A stretch of 64,000 bases of DNA, from positions 1,178,001 through 1,242,000 of the forward strand of contig NZ_CP170723.1 of assembly GCF_043099285.1 (NCBI RefSeq), in the 5' to 3' direction. Position 1 is the first letter of the stretch. Every line of letters starts with the position of its first letter. The notes beneath the pieces were generated by a model. The model saw nothing but the letters and a program-made list of their open reading frames with translations. It was not told the DNA's origin and did not search any database. The translations under genes and the position numbers were made by a program. The DNA comes from Oryzobacter telluris (lineage in GTDB: Bacteria > Actinomycetota > Actinomycetes > Actinomycetales > Dermatophilaceae). This document shows, piece after piece, positions 63,248 through 64,000 of the stretch.

Positions 63248-64000
63248 ATGGACCTCCGGCGATCCCTCCCCACCATCGGACTGGTCGCCCTCCTGCTCCT
63301 CGACCTCGGGCTCGTCGTGTGGGCCCTCTGGCCGGCCGGGACGACGGCGGCCTCGCCCTCCCCGTCGGCGGGCCGCCCGTCCACCTCGGTGTCCTCGTCG
63401 GCCTCGCCGAGCCCGAGCGCCAGCGCGAGCGCCGAACCCCCCGCGGCGGCCCGGCCGCTGAGCCGGGTCGTGTCGGCCGCGAGCGCCCAGGTGGTCTGGG
63501 CCGCGGGCACCGGCTCGTGCGACGAGCCGGGGAAGGTGCACGTCAGCCGTGACGGCGGCAAGACGTGGCGCTCGCAGGACGCCCCCGGCGCCGTCACCCG
63601 CATCCGACCCAACGACGGCCGCAGCGGCTTCGTCATCGGCGGCGACGACCAGTGCCGGCTGCGCCTGTGGAACACCAGCGACGCGGGGGCGTCGTGGACC
63701 GACCCCCGCTCGGCGGCCGACGCCTGGGGTCGCGACCCCGACGACGCCACCCGCGTGCACCGGCCCGGGGGCGACCCGGTGAAGCCGTGCCAGGCCGACG
63801 CCCGGGTGCTCGACCTCGCCGGCCTGCGCGACGGGGTCGCCTCGGTGGTCTGCAACGACGGCACGGTGCGCACCACCAGCGACGCCGGTGCCCGCTGGAC
63901 CACCTCCCTCGAGCGCGAGGGCCTGGTCGCCCTGGCCCTCACCGCCCCGGGACGCGGCGCCGTCGCGATCGTCGCCGAGGACTGCACGGGCGTCGCGGTC
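63248..64000 (+). CDS. Secreted BNR-repeat (Ycf48-like) protein, N-terminal part
   Basis: 251 codons reach the window edge with no stop. One N-terminal membrane helix or signal (about 8-30, LVALLLLDLGLVVWALWP) is followed by a Ser/Ala/Pro linker and then Asp-box repeats (VSRDGGKTW near residue 98, NTSDAGASW, TTSDAGARW) as in BNR and Ycf48-type propellers. It is probably membrane-anchored and extracellular. Its task is unknown; it is divergent from the BY-kinase. Confidence 0.75.
   Translation, partial: MDLRRSLPTIGLVALLLLDLGLVVWALWPAGTTAASPSPSAGRPSTSVSSSASPSPSASASAEPPAAARPLSRVVSAASAQVVWAAGTGSCDEPGKVHVSRDGGKTWRSQDAPGAVTRIRPNDGRSGFVIGGDDQCRLRLWNTSDAGASWTDPRSAADAWGRDPDDATRVHRPGGDPVKPCQADARVLDLAGLRDGVASVVCNDGTVRTTSDAGARWTTSLEREGLVALALTAPGRGAVAIVAEDCTGVAV

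Overview
The window comes from a very GC-rich Gram-positive chromosome, almost certainly an actinobacterium. Codon use is strongly G/C at third positions, GTG starts are frequent, icd is the monomeric type, and there are lipobox and Tat-type signals. The gene set suggests Micrococcales (Intrasporangiaceae-like), but that placement is inference. No tRNA, rRNA, CRISPR array, insertion sequence or prophage gene was seen.

Region 1 (1-4330) is a carbohydrate ABC importer operon read leftward: LacI-type regulator, lipoprotein binding protein, two MalF/MalG-type permeases and the first 30 codons of a secreted protein. A LacI-type operator lies just before the regulator start.

Region 2 (4598-32960) is a catabolic island that I read as oxidative pyrimidine (uracil) degradation. 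It holds a UraA-like NCS2 permease, a PucR-type regulator, a three-subunit molybdenum hydroxylase with CoxG, a barbiturase/cyanuric acid hydrolase-family ring-opening enzyme, a carbamate kinase, and an FdrA + DUF1116 + DUF2877 operon. The last three are homologues of the E. coli oxamate carbamoyltransferase subunits. A nitrilase-family amidase, a CaiB-type CoA transferase and a fused carboxyltransferase complete it. Inferred flow: uracil to barbiturate (Mo hydroxylase) to ureidomalonate (barbiturase) to malonamate plus carbamoyl phosphate (FdrA complex). Carbamoyl phosphate then gives ATP via carbamate kinase, and malonamate goes to malonate (amidase), malonyl-CoA (CaiB) and acetyl-CoA (carboxyltransferase). 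A 15-bp motif (YTGTCRNRWYCTGCC) precedes four transcription units of the island, with a weaker match before a fifth; it is a candidate PucR-regulon operator. HyuA/HyuB, flotillin/NfeD, an EamA exporter and a few unrelated genes are interspersed. A 40-bp palindromic repeat occurs four times, once inside the DUF2877 gene.

Region 3 (33000-42480) is housekeeping and mixed: folD behind a probable ZTP riboswitch and overlapping a chaA-type antiporter, a large secreted repeat protein, malate dehydrogenase, a ceramidase-like membrane protein, an aquaporin and a beta-propeller lipoprotein.

Region 4 (42726-64000) is an exopolysaccharide/capsule locus, interrupted by icd (43505-45715). Twelve genes from 60651 down to 47427 are tightly spaced or overlapping, and the flippase gene follows 60 bp later. 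They encode UDP-GlcNAc 4,6-dehydratase, a WecA/WbpL-type initiating transferase, an L-FucNAc-type transferase, a 4-reductase, CapE-CapF-CapG (UDP-L-FucNAc synthesis), further glycosyltransferases, an acetyltransferase, Wzy-like polymerase and Wzx-like flippase. A low-molecular-weight tyrosine phosphatase and a BY-kinase/chain-length protein lie at the right end. The left part of the locus (42726-43253 and about 45830-52420) is visibly less GC-rich, suggesting transfer.
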